Below, piece by piece: positions 1 to 5,826 of a stretch of DNA of 5,826 bases. The translations under genes and the position numbers were made by a program. The notes under the pieces are model-generated. The model was not told the origin of the DNA. It was given only the letters and a program-made list of their open reading frames with translations, and searched no databases. This stretch comes from Candidatus Bathyarchaeota archaeon (GTDB lineage: Archaea; Thermoproteota; Bathyarchaeia; RBG-16-48-13; GCA-020355125): NCBI GenBank assembly GCA_030617005.1, contig JAUWWH010000067.1:1-5826 (forward strand), written 5' to 3'. The number at the start of each line of letters is the position of its first letter. The stretch's first letter is position 1.

Positions 1-19
1 AATTTGATAATAGTTTAAT

Positions 20-24
20 GAGGT
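20..24 (+). promoter_or_regulatory. Shine-Dalgarno sequence of the MBL-rhodanese gene
   Basis: GAGGT lies 11 bases before the ATG at 36, a slightly long spacing. A nearer ATG at 18 is in the same frame but meets TAA at 24, so it cannot extend the gene. This supports 36 as the start. The promoter must lie mostly to the left of the window. Confidence 0.5.
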
Positions 25-35
25 AAAACTCTGAG

Positions 36-1403
36 ATGATTTATAAACGCATTAACGCAGAGGGATTAGCGCATCTCTCATATTTTATAGGTTCAGAGAA
101 TGAGGCAGTAATTATAGATCCGCGTCGTGATTGTCAAATCTACATTGATATTGCTAAACAAGAAGATGTCAAGATACAATACATTTTCGAGACGCATCGT
201 AATGAAGATTACGTTATCGGTTCTTTGGAACTGGCACAACTTACAGGTGCAGAGATTTATCATGGTCCTTGGCCTGACTTCAAATATGGTCATAAACTCA
301 AAGATGGTCAAGAATTCTACGTTGGGAACTTGAAGGTCTTTGCTATTCATACACCAGGTCACACTCCGGGCTGTATGTCATATGCTTTTGCAGATTTAAC
401 TTCAGGTGAAGCGGCGATCTTCGTCTGTACGGGTGATACTCTCTTTGTTAGTGATGTGGGGCGTACGGATTTTGGTGGTTTAGAGAAGCGGAGAAAGTGG
501 TCTGAGAACCTTTATAATAGCATCTTTAATAAACTGCTGCCGTTGGGAGACCATGTGATCTTATGTCCTGCTCATGGTTCAGGGTCTGTCTGTGGGGGAA
601 ATATCGCTAAACGAGAGTGGAGCACGTTAGGGTTAGAACGCCTGATGAATCCGCTTCTTCAGCTCTCCAAAGAACAATTTATCGAACAGAAAGTGAATGA
701 ACATCATGAAATACCACCGTATTTCCGCAAGATGGAGCAGTACAATCTAGAAGGTCCTCCCGTTCTAAGAAACCTTCCAGAACCTAAGTTGCTTTCACCC
801 ACTGAATTCCAAAAACTGATGGATAAAGACGCGGTGGTTGTGGATACGCGTACACCGCCAGCCTTTGGAAGCGCGCACATCAACGGTTCATACAGTATCT
901 GGTTAGAAGGACTCCCTATGTTTGCGGGTTGGGTTTTACCATATGATCAATCCATCCTGTTGGTCTTAAAAGAAAGAGACCAATTAGAAACGGTTGTACG
1001 ATATCTCTTTAGAATGGGGTATGATATGATAGAAGGTTATATCCTTGGGGTGGAAACATGGTATACCGAAGCCTTGCCCCTCAAACACTTAGGTTTACTT
1101 ACTGTGCAGGATCTGAAAACACGATTAGAAAAAGACAACGACTTAACGTTACTAGATGTAAGAAGCGATGAAGAATGGAATTCTGAACACATAGAAGGAG
1201 CGATCCACCTGTATGTGGGGCACATAGAAGAGCACATTAACAAGATACTGACTGATCAAACTACAGCCGTCATCTGCAGGATAGGTACTCGTGCTAGCCT
1301 CGGAGCAAGTATCCTACAACAAAAAGGATATACAGATATCCATGTCGTATTAGGCGGTATGGTTGCTTGGCAAAACGCGGGTTACACTATTACTAAACAA
1401 TAA
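36..1403 (+). CDS. MBL-fold persulfide dioxygenase-like protein with two rhodanese domains
   Basis: This is a cytoplasmic protein of 455 residues with no signal peptide or membrane segment. Residues 1 to about 240 form a metallo-beta-lactamase fold like ETHE1/persulfide dioxygenase, enzymes that oxidise glutathione-type persulfides to sulfite. Visible motifs are H54-R-N56-E-D58-Y59 in place of HxHxDH, HTPGHTPG with H109, GDTLF with D134, VGRTD at 141-145, and CPAHGSGS with H180. H54, H109 and D134 match the 2-His-1-carboxylate iron site of ETHE1, but N56 and Y59 replace two other usual metal ligands. A first rhodanese domain (about 250-345) starts its core at VVVDTR (267-272). It has Leu near 311 where the catalytic Cys should be, so it is probably inactive. 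The second (about 355-452) carries CRIGTR with C414 and should be able to carry a persulfide. The gene ends in TAA and converges on the decayed gene to its right. Sulfur-transfer or persulfide oxidation is inferred; another MBL hydrolase activity is possible. Confidence 0.85.
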   Translation: MIYKRINAEGLAHLSYFIGSENEAVIIDPRRDCQIYIDIAKQEDVKIQYIFETHRNEDYVIGSLELAQLTGAEIYHGPWPDFKYGHKLKDGQEFYVGNLKVFAIHTPGHTPGCMSYAFADLTSGEAAIFVCTGDTLFVSDVGRTDFGGLEKRRKWSENLYNSIFNKLLPLGDHVILCPAHGSGSVCGGNIAKREWSTLGLERLMNPLLQLSKEQFIEQKVNEHHEIPPYFRKMEQYNLEGPPVLRNLPEPKLLSPTEFQKLMDKDAVVVDTRTPPAFGSAHINGSYSIWLEGLPMFAGWVLPYDQSILLVLKERDQLETVVRYLFRMGYDMIEGYILGVETWYTEALPLKHLGLLTVQDLKTRLEKDNDLTLLDVRSDEEWNSEHIEGAIHLYVGHIEEHINKILTDQTTAVICRIGTRASLGASILQQKGYTDIHVVLGGMVAWQNAGYTITKQ

Positions 1404-1575
1404 TTTCTAAAAGAAGTAGGCTCAATCCAATACTAGCTCTTTATGATAACTTAAACCCGTTTTCCATATCGTTATCTCACTATCAGTATTAGTAATAATC
1501 AATCTAACATATTTTTTTAACCCAAGACTGTGCGTTAAAAACAAGTTGAAATGGTTTATGAACCCAAATCAGCTC
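1404..1575. other. Intergenic stretch between the MBL-rhodanese gene and the decayed gene
   Basis: I see no coding frame of useful length, tRNA or repeat array here. It holds a weak inverted repeat (GATAAC at 1445-1450 with GTTATC at 1471-1476, a 20-base loop) and a run of seven T at 1512-1518. It probably serves as the 3' region of the plus-strand gene. Confidence 0.4.
1512..1518 (+). terminator. Oligo-T tract, possible terminator of the MBL-rhodanese gene
   Basis: Seven consecutive T lie about 110 bases after the stop codon, with no stable GC-rich hairpin in front. Archaeal RNA polymerase can stop at oligo-T alone, so this is a reasonable but weak candidate. It is the longest T run on this strand before the decayed gene. 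Confidence 0.3.
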
Positions 1576-2117
1576 TTACATTGTCCGTGAAACATTCAAC
1601 TTCATTATGAAATGTAACAGGTTTTTAGTTCTAAAGCTTTTAGTTAGATTCCTATCCAAGAAGGGATTTATCCTTTCATCAGATCAATATATGTATCATC
1701 TTTATCATTATCATGGACATACTGCATATCATTATTCACTACAGATGAATTAATCTCAGGATCGAAATAATCGACTACAACGAAATCACTTTGGTCAATC
1801 AAGGTAAAATTACTACTTACAGTTTGATCCGCAAGGTAATCCCGGACTCTATGAATATCATTCACCTACAGCTTAACTTTTTCTTCTTTATCATTCACTT
1901 TAAACGGGAATTTACTTTCTTCATCACTCTACTTCTTCATCGCTATGGCAACTGATAACCATCCCATTTCTCTGATACTCAGAGGATCAAAGCCCACAAT
2001 TCTCTTTCTCAATTCATCCCTAAATTCTATCACCGCTTCAATCTGTTCTTCGGTAGCAAACGAGATGGAGTAACTCAAATATGTTTTAGGCTTCCCCTCA
2101 AAGGCAATTCTATACAT
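1576..2117 (-). pseudogene. Decayed gene with two in-frame TAG codons and a frameshift; possible nucleoside deoxyribosyltransferase-like fold
   Basis: Reading leftward from the ATG at 2117, one frame holds 62 codons, TAG (1929-1931), 20 codons, TAG (1866-1868), 65 codons and TAA (1668-1670). All three segments read like ordinary protein. Just before that TAA a second frame takes over, open from 1683 to TAA at 1576, with a protein-like text starting SDERINPFLDRN. A single net -1/+2 shift would join them, giving roughly 180 codons. Near the N-terminus are KTYLSYSIS and FRDELRKRIVGFDPLSI; later comes LIDQSDFVVV followed by an acidic stretch. From memory, this order resembles nucleoside 2-deoxyribosyltransferase-like domains, which in some archaeal proteins follow a P-loop kinase domain. 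In that reading the usual G-x3-E active-site segment after LIDQSDFVVV has degenerated to SSVVNND. No P-loop precedes it, so the N-terminus may be lost too. The alternatives are two unrelated short genes, or amber readthrough. The frameshift and the TAA favour decay. The family assignment is weak. Confidence 0.55.
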
Positions 2118-2135
2118 TAACTCTGAAGGATCATT

Positions 2136-2157
2136 AAAAAAATGAAAGAGAAAAAAA
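2136..2157 (-). terminator. T-rich tract, probable terminator of the peroxiredoxin gene
   Basis: On the minus strand two runs of seven T (complement of 2151-2157 and of 2136-2142) are separated by a pyrimidine-rich spacer. They start about 35 bases after the peroxiredoxin stop codon. No GC-rich hairpin precedes them. This suits archaeal-type oligo-T termination. It also makes the Phe-rich frame just before the ATG at 2117 unlikely to be coding. Confidence 0.5.
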
Positions 2158-2191
2158 GGGAATTCATTTTTCTACCTATACAACTCTTAGC

Positions 2192-2671
2192 CTATTCGAT
2201 TCCTCCTAGAACTCTTTCTATCTCTTCATAGTCTGGTTCTACACCAGGGTCTTCTGATATCCAAACATAACGAACTATGCCTTGCTTGTCTATTATAAAA
2301 ACTGAACGTTTAGCAGCAGTATAGCCTTTAAGCCCAGCAAAGTCCATCAGAGCAACACCGTAACTGTTTACCGCTTCCCTATTATAATCATTTAGTAACG
2401 GAAAGTTTAATCGATTGGCGTCTGCGAAAGCCTTATTCGTGAATGGATCGTTGACACTTATTCCAATGACTTGCGCTTTCAAGGTATTCAGTCTTGCCAG
2501 AGAGTCTCTAAAAGTACACATCTCCTTTGCACAAACAGATGTGAAAGCACCTGGATAAAAGGCAAGCACGACATTTTGACTCAGGAAATCTTTCAATCTC
2601 TTAGGTTTAAAGTCTGTGTCCAGTAAAGTAAAGTCTGGTGCTTTTTGGTTAACTTTGATTTTAAAAGACAT
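2192..2671 (-). CDS. Peroxiredoxin, BCP/PrxQ-like atypical 2-Cys type
   Basis: This is a cytoplasmic thiol peroxidase that reduces hydrogen peroxide and alkyl hydroperoxides. The 159-residue protein has the normal length of the family. The AhpC/TSA thioredoxin fold spans nearly all of it: KAPDFTLLD near the N-terminus, then the active-site PxxxTxxC as PGAFTSVC with peroxidatic C47. C52 follows five residues later (C-x4-C), the spacing of BCP/PrxQ enzymes in which the second Cys is the resolving one. R122 in AAKRSVFIID is the usual active-site arginine, and the DPGVEPDY tail is common in archaeal members. I chose the ATG at 2671. The frame is open to a TTG at 2686 and a GTG at 2680, but these add non-conserved residues and lie at or upstream of the transcript start predicted from the TATA-like box. 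There is no good Shine-Dalgarno, which fits a nearly leaderless mRNA. The stop is TAG. The reductant, thioredoxin or similar, is not encoded here. Confidence 0.92.
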   Translation of the reverse strand: MSFKIKVNQKAPDFTLLDTDFKPKRLKDFLSQNVVLAFYPGAFTSVCAKEMCTFRDSLARLNTLKAQVIGISVNDPFTNKAFADANRLNFPLLNDYNREAVNSYGVALMDFAGLKGYTAAKRSVFIIDKQGIVRYVWISEDPGVEPDYEEIERVLGGIE

Positions 2672-2700
2672 GTTTCTCACATACAAATTATACTTATTTC

Positions 2701-2709
2701 CTTATAAAA
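2701..2709 (-). promoter_or_regulatory. TATA-like box of the peroxiredoxin gene
   Basis: The minus strand reads TTTTATAAG here. Its centre is about 33 bases before the ATG at 2671. A transcript starting about 26 bases downstream would have a leader of only some 7 bases. That agrees with the lack of a ribosome-binding site. A second AT-rich candidate (AAGTATAA, about 2688-2695) sits too close to the ATG. The rest of the gap 2672-2882 shows no gene. Confidence 0.4.
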
Positions 2710-2882
2710 TGAGTGAAGTTTTAAAGCTATATTAGCCATAAAATGTAGATTTCAGAATTAGACCAAATATACATTGTTACTCTCAACTTATTCCTAAGGA
2801 TATGCTCCATTTGTGATATTTGAGACGAAGTTTTTTACTGAACATATATTACATTTTAAATATTGACTGATCTTCTGAGAGG

Positions 2883-3740
2883 TTACATCATGCTTTTGAG
2901 AATAGAGCTGATGTCAATGTCTTCAGTAGGCAATTGTGTGAGTGACACATCCATTATATGCGATAGATTGTCACGATATGAGAGACGATCTTCTTTGTAA
3001 ATGATTCCTATAGGAATTCTATCACCCCACTCCATACTCTTCTCCAATGCTTTCTGTCGATTCGTGTAGTCGTACTCTTCCTCTTCCAGTTTGTAAACTC
3101 TCTGATTGAACCATTCGTAAGTATTAATCTTGTTAAAGCTTACACAAGGTTGAAAGACGTCAATGAAAGAGAATCCTTTATGTTTGATTGCTTCCACCAT
3201 CAAGCGTGTGAGATGCGTTATCTCTCCAACATATCCTCTAGCGACAAAAGTACCATTGCTCACTATTGCATGTGCAACGGGGTTTAATGCTGGAGATATG
3301 GCACCGAATGGAGTTGATTTTGTTTTAAATCCTTTTCGGCTCGTGGCAGTTGTTTGTCCCGTCGTCAAGCCAAGAACCATATTATCATGCACAATAAGGG
3401 TCATATCTACATTTCTCCTGATGGCATGGGTGAAGTATCCCCACCCTTCATCGTACTGGTCAGCGTCTCCGGCAAACCCTACAACGGTTAAATTTGGGTT
3501 AACCAGTTTTATCCCATTTGCCAAAGGTAATACTCTTCCGTGGATGCCGTGAAACCCATTTATGTTTATGTGATTAACTATCTTTCCGTGGCAGCCTATA
3601 CCTGATACGAGCACCACTTGGTTTCTCTCAAGGCTCAGCCGTATTAGAGCCCTTTTCACTGCTGTCAATATCCCAAAGTTACCGCATCCAGGGCACCAGG
3701 TATTTTTTATTGGCGTATTCAAATCTTCAAGAGTAACCAT
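2883..3740 (-). CDS. korB: 2-oxoacid:ferredoxin oxidoreductase, beta subunit
   Basis: This is the TPP- and iron-sulfur-binding subunit of the CoA-dependent 2-oxoacid oxidoreductase. It decarboxylates the oxoacid and sends electrons to ferredoxin. Its 285 residues fit the family. WCPGCGNFG holds C16 and C19; with C50 (SGIGC) and C199 (QPCVSFN) these supply the four ligands of the 4Fe-4S cluster, as in the two-subunit Sulfolobus enzyme. HGRVLPLANG (67-76) precedes the TPP/Mg motif, which reads GDA at 91-93 instead of the usual GDG, with N120 in HDN as the distant Asn. GLTTGQTTATS (124-134) and KTKSTPFG complete the TPP site. The start is firm: the korA stop TGA abuts this ATG and a strong Shine-Dalgarno precedes it. 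The stop is TAA. The substrate (2-oxoglutarate, pyruvate or branched-chain oxoacid) cannot be told from sequence, so the symbol is a family name only. Confidence 0.93.
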   Translation of the reverse strand: MVTLEDLNTPIKNTWCPGCGNFGILTAVKRALIRLSLERNQVVLVSGIGCHGKIVNHININGFHGIHGRVLPLANGIKLVNPNLTVVGFAGDADQYDEGWGYFTHAIRRNVDMTLIVHDNMVLGLTTGQTTATSRKGFKTKSTPFGAISPALNPVAHAIVSNGTFVARGYVGEITHLTRLMVEAIKHKGFSFIDVFQPCVSFNKINTYEWFNQRVYKLEEEEYDYTNRQKALEKSMEWGDRIPIGIIYKEDRLSYRDNLSHIMDVSLTQLPTEDIDISSILKSMM

Positions 3741-5486
3741 TCAGAGCACCTCCTTTATCCTATTTGAAAGCTCTAATGGATTGAAAGGTCTACCATTATA
3801 CTTCAAGATCTCGTGATCGATGGTCATAAGCGTATGCTCTCGTATGAGACTGGACAGTTGAGAAGTTTTATTCTCCTCTACTACAATGCTCTTTTGAGCC
3901 AATTGTAACATCTTTCGAACTTTATCGGTTGGAAATGGGTCTAAGTATACGATTTGGAGGAAGTTAATCTTCAGGTCTTCTCCACTAAGACGTTTCATCG
4001 CCTCTCTTATCGGTCTCTTCGTTGTTCCCCAACCAAAAAGGGTTATATCTGCTCTCATTGAACCGTAAAGCCTCACTGTTTCATAGTTTTCTAAGTCTTT
4101 GACAAGAGTCTCCCTCTTCCTAAATCGCTTATTAACCATTTTTATAGTTAATTCAGGGTTATCAGTTGTATACCCGTTTTCATCATGTTCATTAGAATTG
4201 GTTCTTACGATAACACCCTTCATTCCAGGTATGGCTCGGGGTGAGATCCCATCTCTAGTGAACTTGTGCCTTTGATACTCTTCTTCACTCTCATAATCTT
4301 TCCCCCTCAGATACCTTCCCCGATCGATTCCAATTCTATCTACATCAAACACTTTGAGGCCCTCATAGCTCTCAACAAGGTATTTATCGGTCAGGATAAT
4401 CACGGGAATTTGATACTTCTCTGCTAAATTGAAAGCCTCCAGCGTCTTATAGAAGCACTCTTCAACGTCTCCAGGAGCGATGACTACTCTTGGAAATTCA
4501 CCATGGGAAGCATGAATTACAAACCTGAGGTCTCCTTGACCAGAATAGGTGGGGAGTCCAGTGCTGGGACCAGGTCTTTGAGCAAGCATTATCACTGCGG
4601 GGGTCTCTGTCATCCCTAACATGCCCAATCCTTCACTCATAAGACAGAACCCCCCTCCAGAAGTTGCTGTCATAGCCCGCACTCCCGCAAAGGAAGCACC
4701 AGCAACCATGTTAATGGCTGAGATCTCACTTTCTGCATGTACAACAATCATACCATATTCTCTTTCAAGAGAAGCCATGAAATGGAGCAATCCAGTAGCC
4801 GGAGTCATTGGATAAGCGACATAGAACTTGCAACCTGCTCGTAGAGCACCAAGACCGATGGCTTCATTTCCGTTAAGAAACACTCTATGTTTTTTAACTA
4901 TTTTTTGCTCACTCAATTGATACTTATGATCTTCAGCGAAGTGTTTTTGAGCGAAATTCCACCCCATTTTTAAGGCCTTTACATTCAAATCTGCCACTTT
5001 TGAGTTAAATGTATCCTTTATAACTCCAATTAAATGGTCTAAATTGAATGCCATTAAACTCATAATTGCTCCAAGACCTACTGTGTTTCTCACAATTAGC
5101 TTGTCCTTCAATTTGTTAACAATCTGTCTTAATGGTACTGAGTAGAGATTAATGTCTTCTCTTCCCAATTCTTCATCACTTACAGTGAAGTCTTCCCCAT
5201 CGTATATTATTCCACCTTTAGGAACGAGTTCATCTTTATGGATGAGAATAGTCTCTTTATTTAACGCTAAAAGCAGATCTATACTTTCAGATTGAGAAAA
5301 GATCTCCTCACTATCAACTCTTACAATGTAGAAGTTATGTCCTCCTCTAATCAGAGATTGATAATCATTAGTACCGAAGACTTGGAGTCCTCCCCTTAAA
5401 CAAGCCTTAGCAAACAAGAAACCTGAACGGGATATTCCTGCTCCAGCTTCACCTCCAATCATTAATGAGATTTTATTTATGTTCAT
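3741..5486 (-). CDS. korA: 2-oxoacid:ferredoxin oxidoreductase, fused gamma-alpha subunit
   Basis: This is the large subunit of the enzyme completed by korB, acting in the cytoplasm. It has 581 residues. Residues 1 to about 185 are the gamma domain, with GGEAGAGI (11-18) and TNDYQSLIRGGH (39-50). From about 200 comes the alpha part: YPMTP (225-229), the variant of the YPITP motif that helps bind substrate and TPP; HAESE (250-254); ATSGGGFCLMSEG (274-286); and RPGPSTGLPT (304-313). ISPRAIPG (414-421) and NEHDENGYTTD (432-442) are also typical. The C-terminal domain carries GSMRADITLFGWG and VEENKTSQL (536-544). No ferredoxin-type cysteine clusters are present, and no delta subunit gene follows, so this is the two-subunit type using free ferredoxin. 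A GAGG lies 7 bases before the ATG. The stop TGA is followed directly by the ATG of korB with no gap. Pathways it may serve include an oxidative or reductive TCA cycle and amino-acid breakdown; the sequence does not choose between them. Confidence 0.93.
   Translation of the reverse strand: MNINKISLMIGGEAGAGISRSGFLFAKACLRGGLQVFGTNDYQSLIRGGHNFYIVRVDSEEIFSQSESIDLLLALNKETILIHKDELVPKGGIIYDGEDFTVSDEELGREDINLYSVPLRQIVNKLKDKLIVRNTVGLGAIMSLMAFNLDHLIGVIKDTFNSKVADLNVKALKMGWNFAQKHFAEDHKYQLSEQKIVKKHRVFLNGNEAIGLGALRAGCKFYVAYPMTPATGLLHFMASLEREYGMIVVHAESEISAINMVAGASFAGVRAMTATSGGGFCLMSEGLGMLGMTETPAVIMLAQRPGPSTGLPTYSGQGDLRFVIHASHGEFPRVVIAPGDVEECFYKTLEAFNLAEKYQIPVIILTDKYLVESYEGLKVFDVDRIGIDRGRYLRGKDYESEEEYQRHKFTRDGISPRAIPGMKGVIVRTNSNEHDENGYTTDNPELTIKMVNKRFRKRETLVKDLENYETVRLYGSMRADITLFGWGTTKRPIREAMKRLSGEDLKINFLQIVYLDPFPTDKVRKMLQLAQKSIVVEENKTSQLSSLIREHTLMTIDHEILKYNGRPFNPLELSNRIKEVL
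3747..3756 (-). promoter_or_regulatory. Strong Shine-Dalgarno of korB inside the 3' end of korA
   Basis: The minus strand reads AAAGGAGGTG, a full match to the usual 16S rRNA 3' end. It lies 6 bases before the korB ATG and within the last codons of korA. It shows that korB is translated from the shared transcript and probably coupled to korA. Confidence 0.85.
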
Positions 5487-5549
5487 TCTACCGCCTCAAA
5501 AATGAATAGTTTTTTCCTCCAACTACCCTACTTACAATACCTTTTTTTA

Positions 5550-5560
5550 CTTATACTTTT
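5550..5560 (-). promoter_or_regulatory. TATA-like box of the korAB operon
   Basis: The minus strand reads AAAAGTATAAG, an A-rich element followed by TATAA, centred about 67 bases before the korA ATG. A start about 26 bases downstream leaves a leader near 40 bases that would contain the GAGG ribosome-binding site. Another AT-rich candidate lies at about 5592-5604 and could serve either strand. The gap 5487-5703 separates divergent genes and holds no coding frame that I can support. Confidence 0.35.
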
Positions 5561-5703
5561 AAAACTCATGAGTAAGATACCAAAGTTTATTTTTTTATAT
5601 AATAATAATTTACCTTGATCTCACTTTAAAGCGATTTGTTTTAATTATTATTCGTCCATTAAAACAGTAAATTAGTAGAAGAATGCTGAGGAAATCTAGT
5701 TAA

Positions 5704-5826
5704 ATGAAACTTAATATTTACCTCTTCAGACATGGTGAAACCTATTATAATAAAAGTAGACGATTTACTGGTTGGAAAAATTCAAGATTAACGCCTATTG
5801 GAATTGAACATTCTAAAATAATAGCT
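5704..5826 (+). CDS. Histidine phosphatase family protein (phosphoglycerate mutase-like), N-terminal part
   Basis: Only the first 41 codons lie in the window. The protein begins with a beta strand and then LFRHGETYYN, the signature of the histidine phosphatase superfamily. H10 is the residue that becomes phosphorylated and R9 is part of the phosphate pocket. FTGW and LTPIG follow at the usual places for cofactor-dependent phosphoglycerate mutases and their broad phosphatase relatives. A GAGGA at 5688-5692 stands 11 bases before the ATG, the same spacing as for the MBL-rhodanese gene, and supports this start. The gene diverges from korAB and shares the 217-base gap with it. The first 41 residues cannot separate a glycolytic mutase from a phosphatase acting on other substrates such as nucleotides or cobamide precursors. 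The gene is cut by the window edge; nothing suggests it is broken. Confidence 0.85.
   Translation, partial: MKLNIYLFRHGETYYNKSRRFTGWKNSRLTPIGIEHSKIIA

Noticed and set aside
93..362. Open frames on both strands overlapping the start of the MBL-rhodanese gene
   Set aside because: They are shadow frames of a gene with strong motifs throughout, and none has protein-like content.
1543..1602. Inverted repeat AAGTTGAA (1543-1550) / TTCAACTT (1595-1602), with an 11-base palindrome at 1601-1611
   Set aside because: The arms are only 8 bases, AT-rich and about 44 bases apart in an AT-rich stretch, with no T tract after them. This is expected by chance.
2118..2171. Open frame upstream of the ATG at 2117 back to a TAG at 2172, which might extend the decayed gene
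   Set aside because: It is mostly Phe codons made by the T-rich tract that looks like the peroxiredoxin terminator. Only a few residues next to the ATG look protein-like.
1404..2191. A possible recoded genome in which TAG is sense
   Set aside because: The peroxiredoxin ends with TAG exactly at the family's usual length. The decayed gene also carries a frameshift and TAA, so amber recoding is not needed to explain it.
2672..2686. TTG (2686) or GTG (2680) as start of the peroxiredoxin
   Set aside because: The extra residues are not typical of the family, there is no ribosome-binding site for them, and the TATA-like box would place the transcript start at or inside this stretch.
3163..3552. 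A 129-codon open frame on the plus strand opposite korB
   Set aside because: It lies fully inside korB, which has clear family motifs. The translation has no recognisable features.

Overview
The window looks like a piece of an AT-rich prokaryotic chromosome, most probably archaeal. The reasons are a two-subunit 2-oxoacid:ferredoxin oxidoreductase with a fused gamma-alpha chain, a BCP-like peroxiredoxin of a type common in archaea, TATA-like boxes placed 25-40 bases before likely transcript starts, and oligo-T tracts as the only terminator-like signals. A Nitrososphaeria-like (thaumarchaeal) source is my guess from the look of the proteins. It is not proven, and a bacterium with similar genes is not excluded. 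No mobile element, CRISPR array, tRNA or rRNA was seen.

Layout from left to right. A plus-strand gene (36-1403) encodes a 455-residue metallo-beta-lactamase-fold protein of the persulfide dioxygenase/ETHE1 type with two C-terminal rhodanese domains. A stretch without an intact gene follows (1404-2191). On the minus strand it holds a decayed gene (about 1576-2117), still legible through two in-frame TAG codons and one frameshift, and a T-rich terminator-like tract for the next gene. Next on the minus strand are a peroxiredoxin (2192-2671) and a two-gene operon, korA (3741-5486) then korB (2883-3740), for 2-oxoacid oxidation. At the right edge a plus-strand histidine phosphatase gene starts at 5704 and runs out of the window.

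How the genes fit together. KorAB makes one enzyme. It oxidises a 2-oxoacid with CoA to an acyl-CoA and passes electrons to ferredoxin through TPP and one 4Fe-4S cluster. The stop of korA abuts the start of korB, and a perfect Shine-Dalgarno sequence sits in the end of korA, so the two are probably made in step. The peroxiredoxin has its own promoter-like sequence and would protect oxygen-sensitive enzymes from peroxide. The MBL-rhodanese protein probably handles persulfide sulfur. A shared redox/sulfur theme is only suggestive, because three of the four units appear to be transcribed separately.

I did not find a clear new multi-gene system. The points most worth a second look are the decayed gene with its two amber codons and the MBL-rhodanese protein, whose HxHxDH motif has become H-R-N-E-D-Y while its mono-iron triad is kept.
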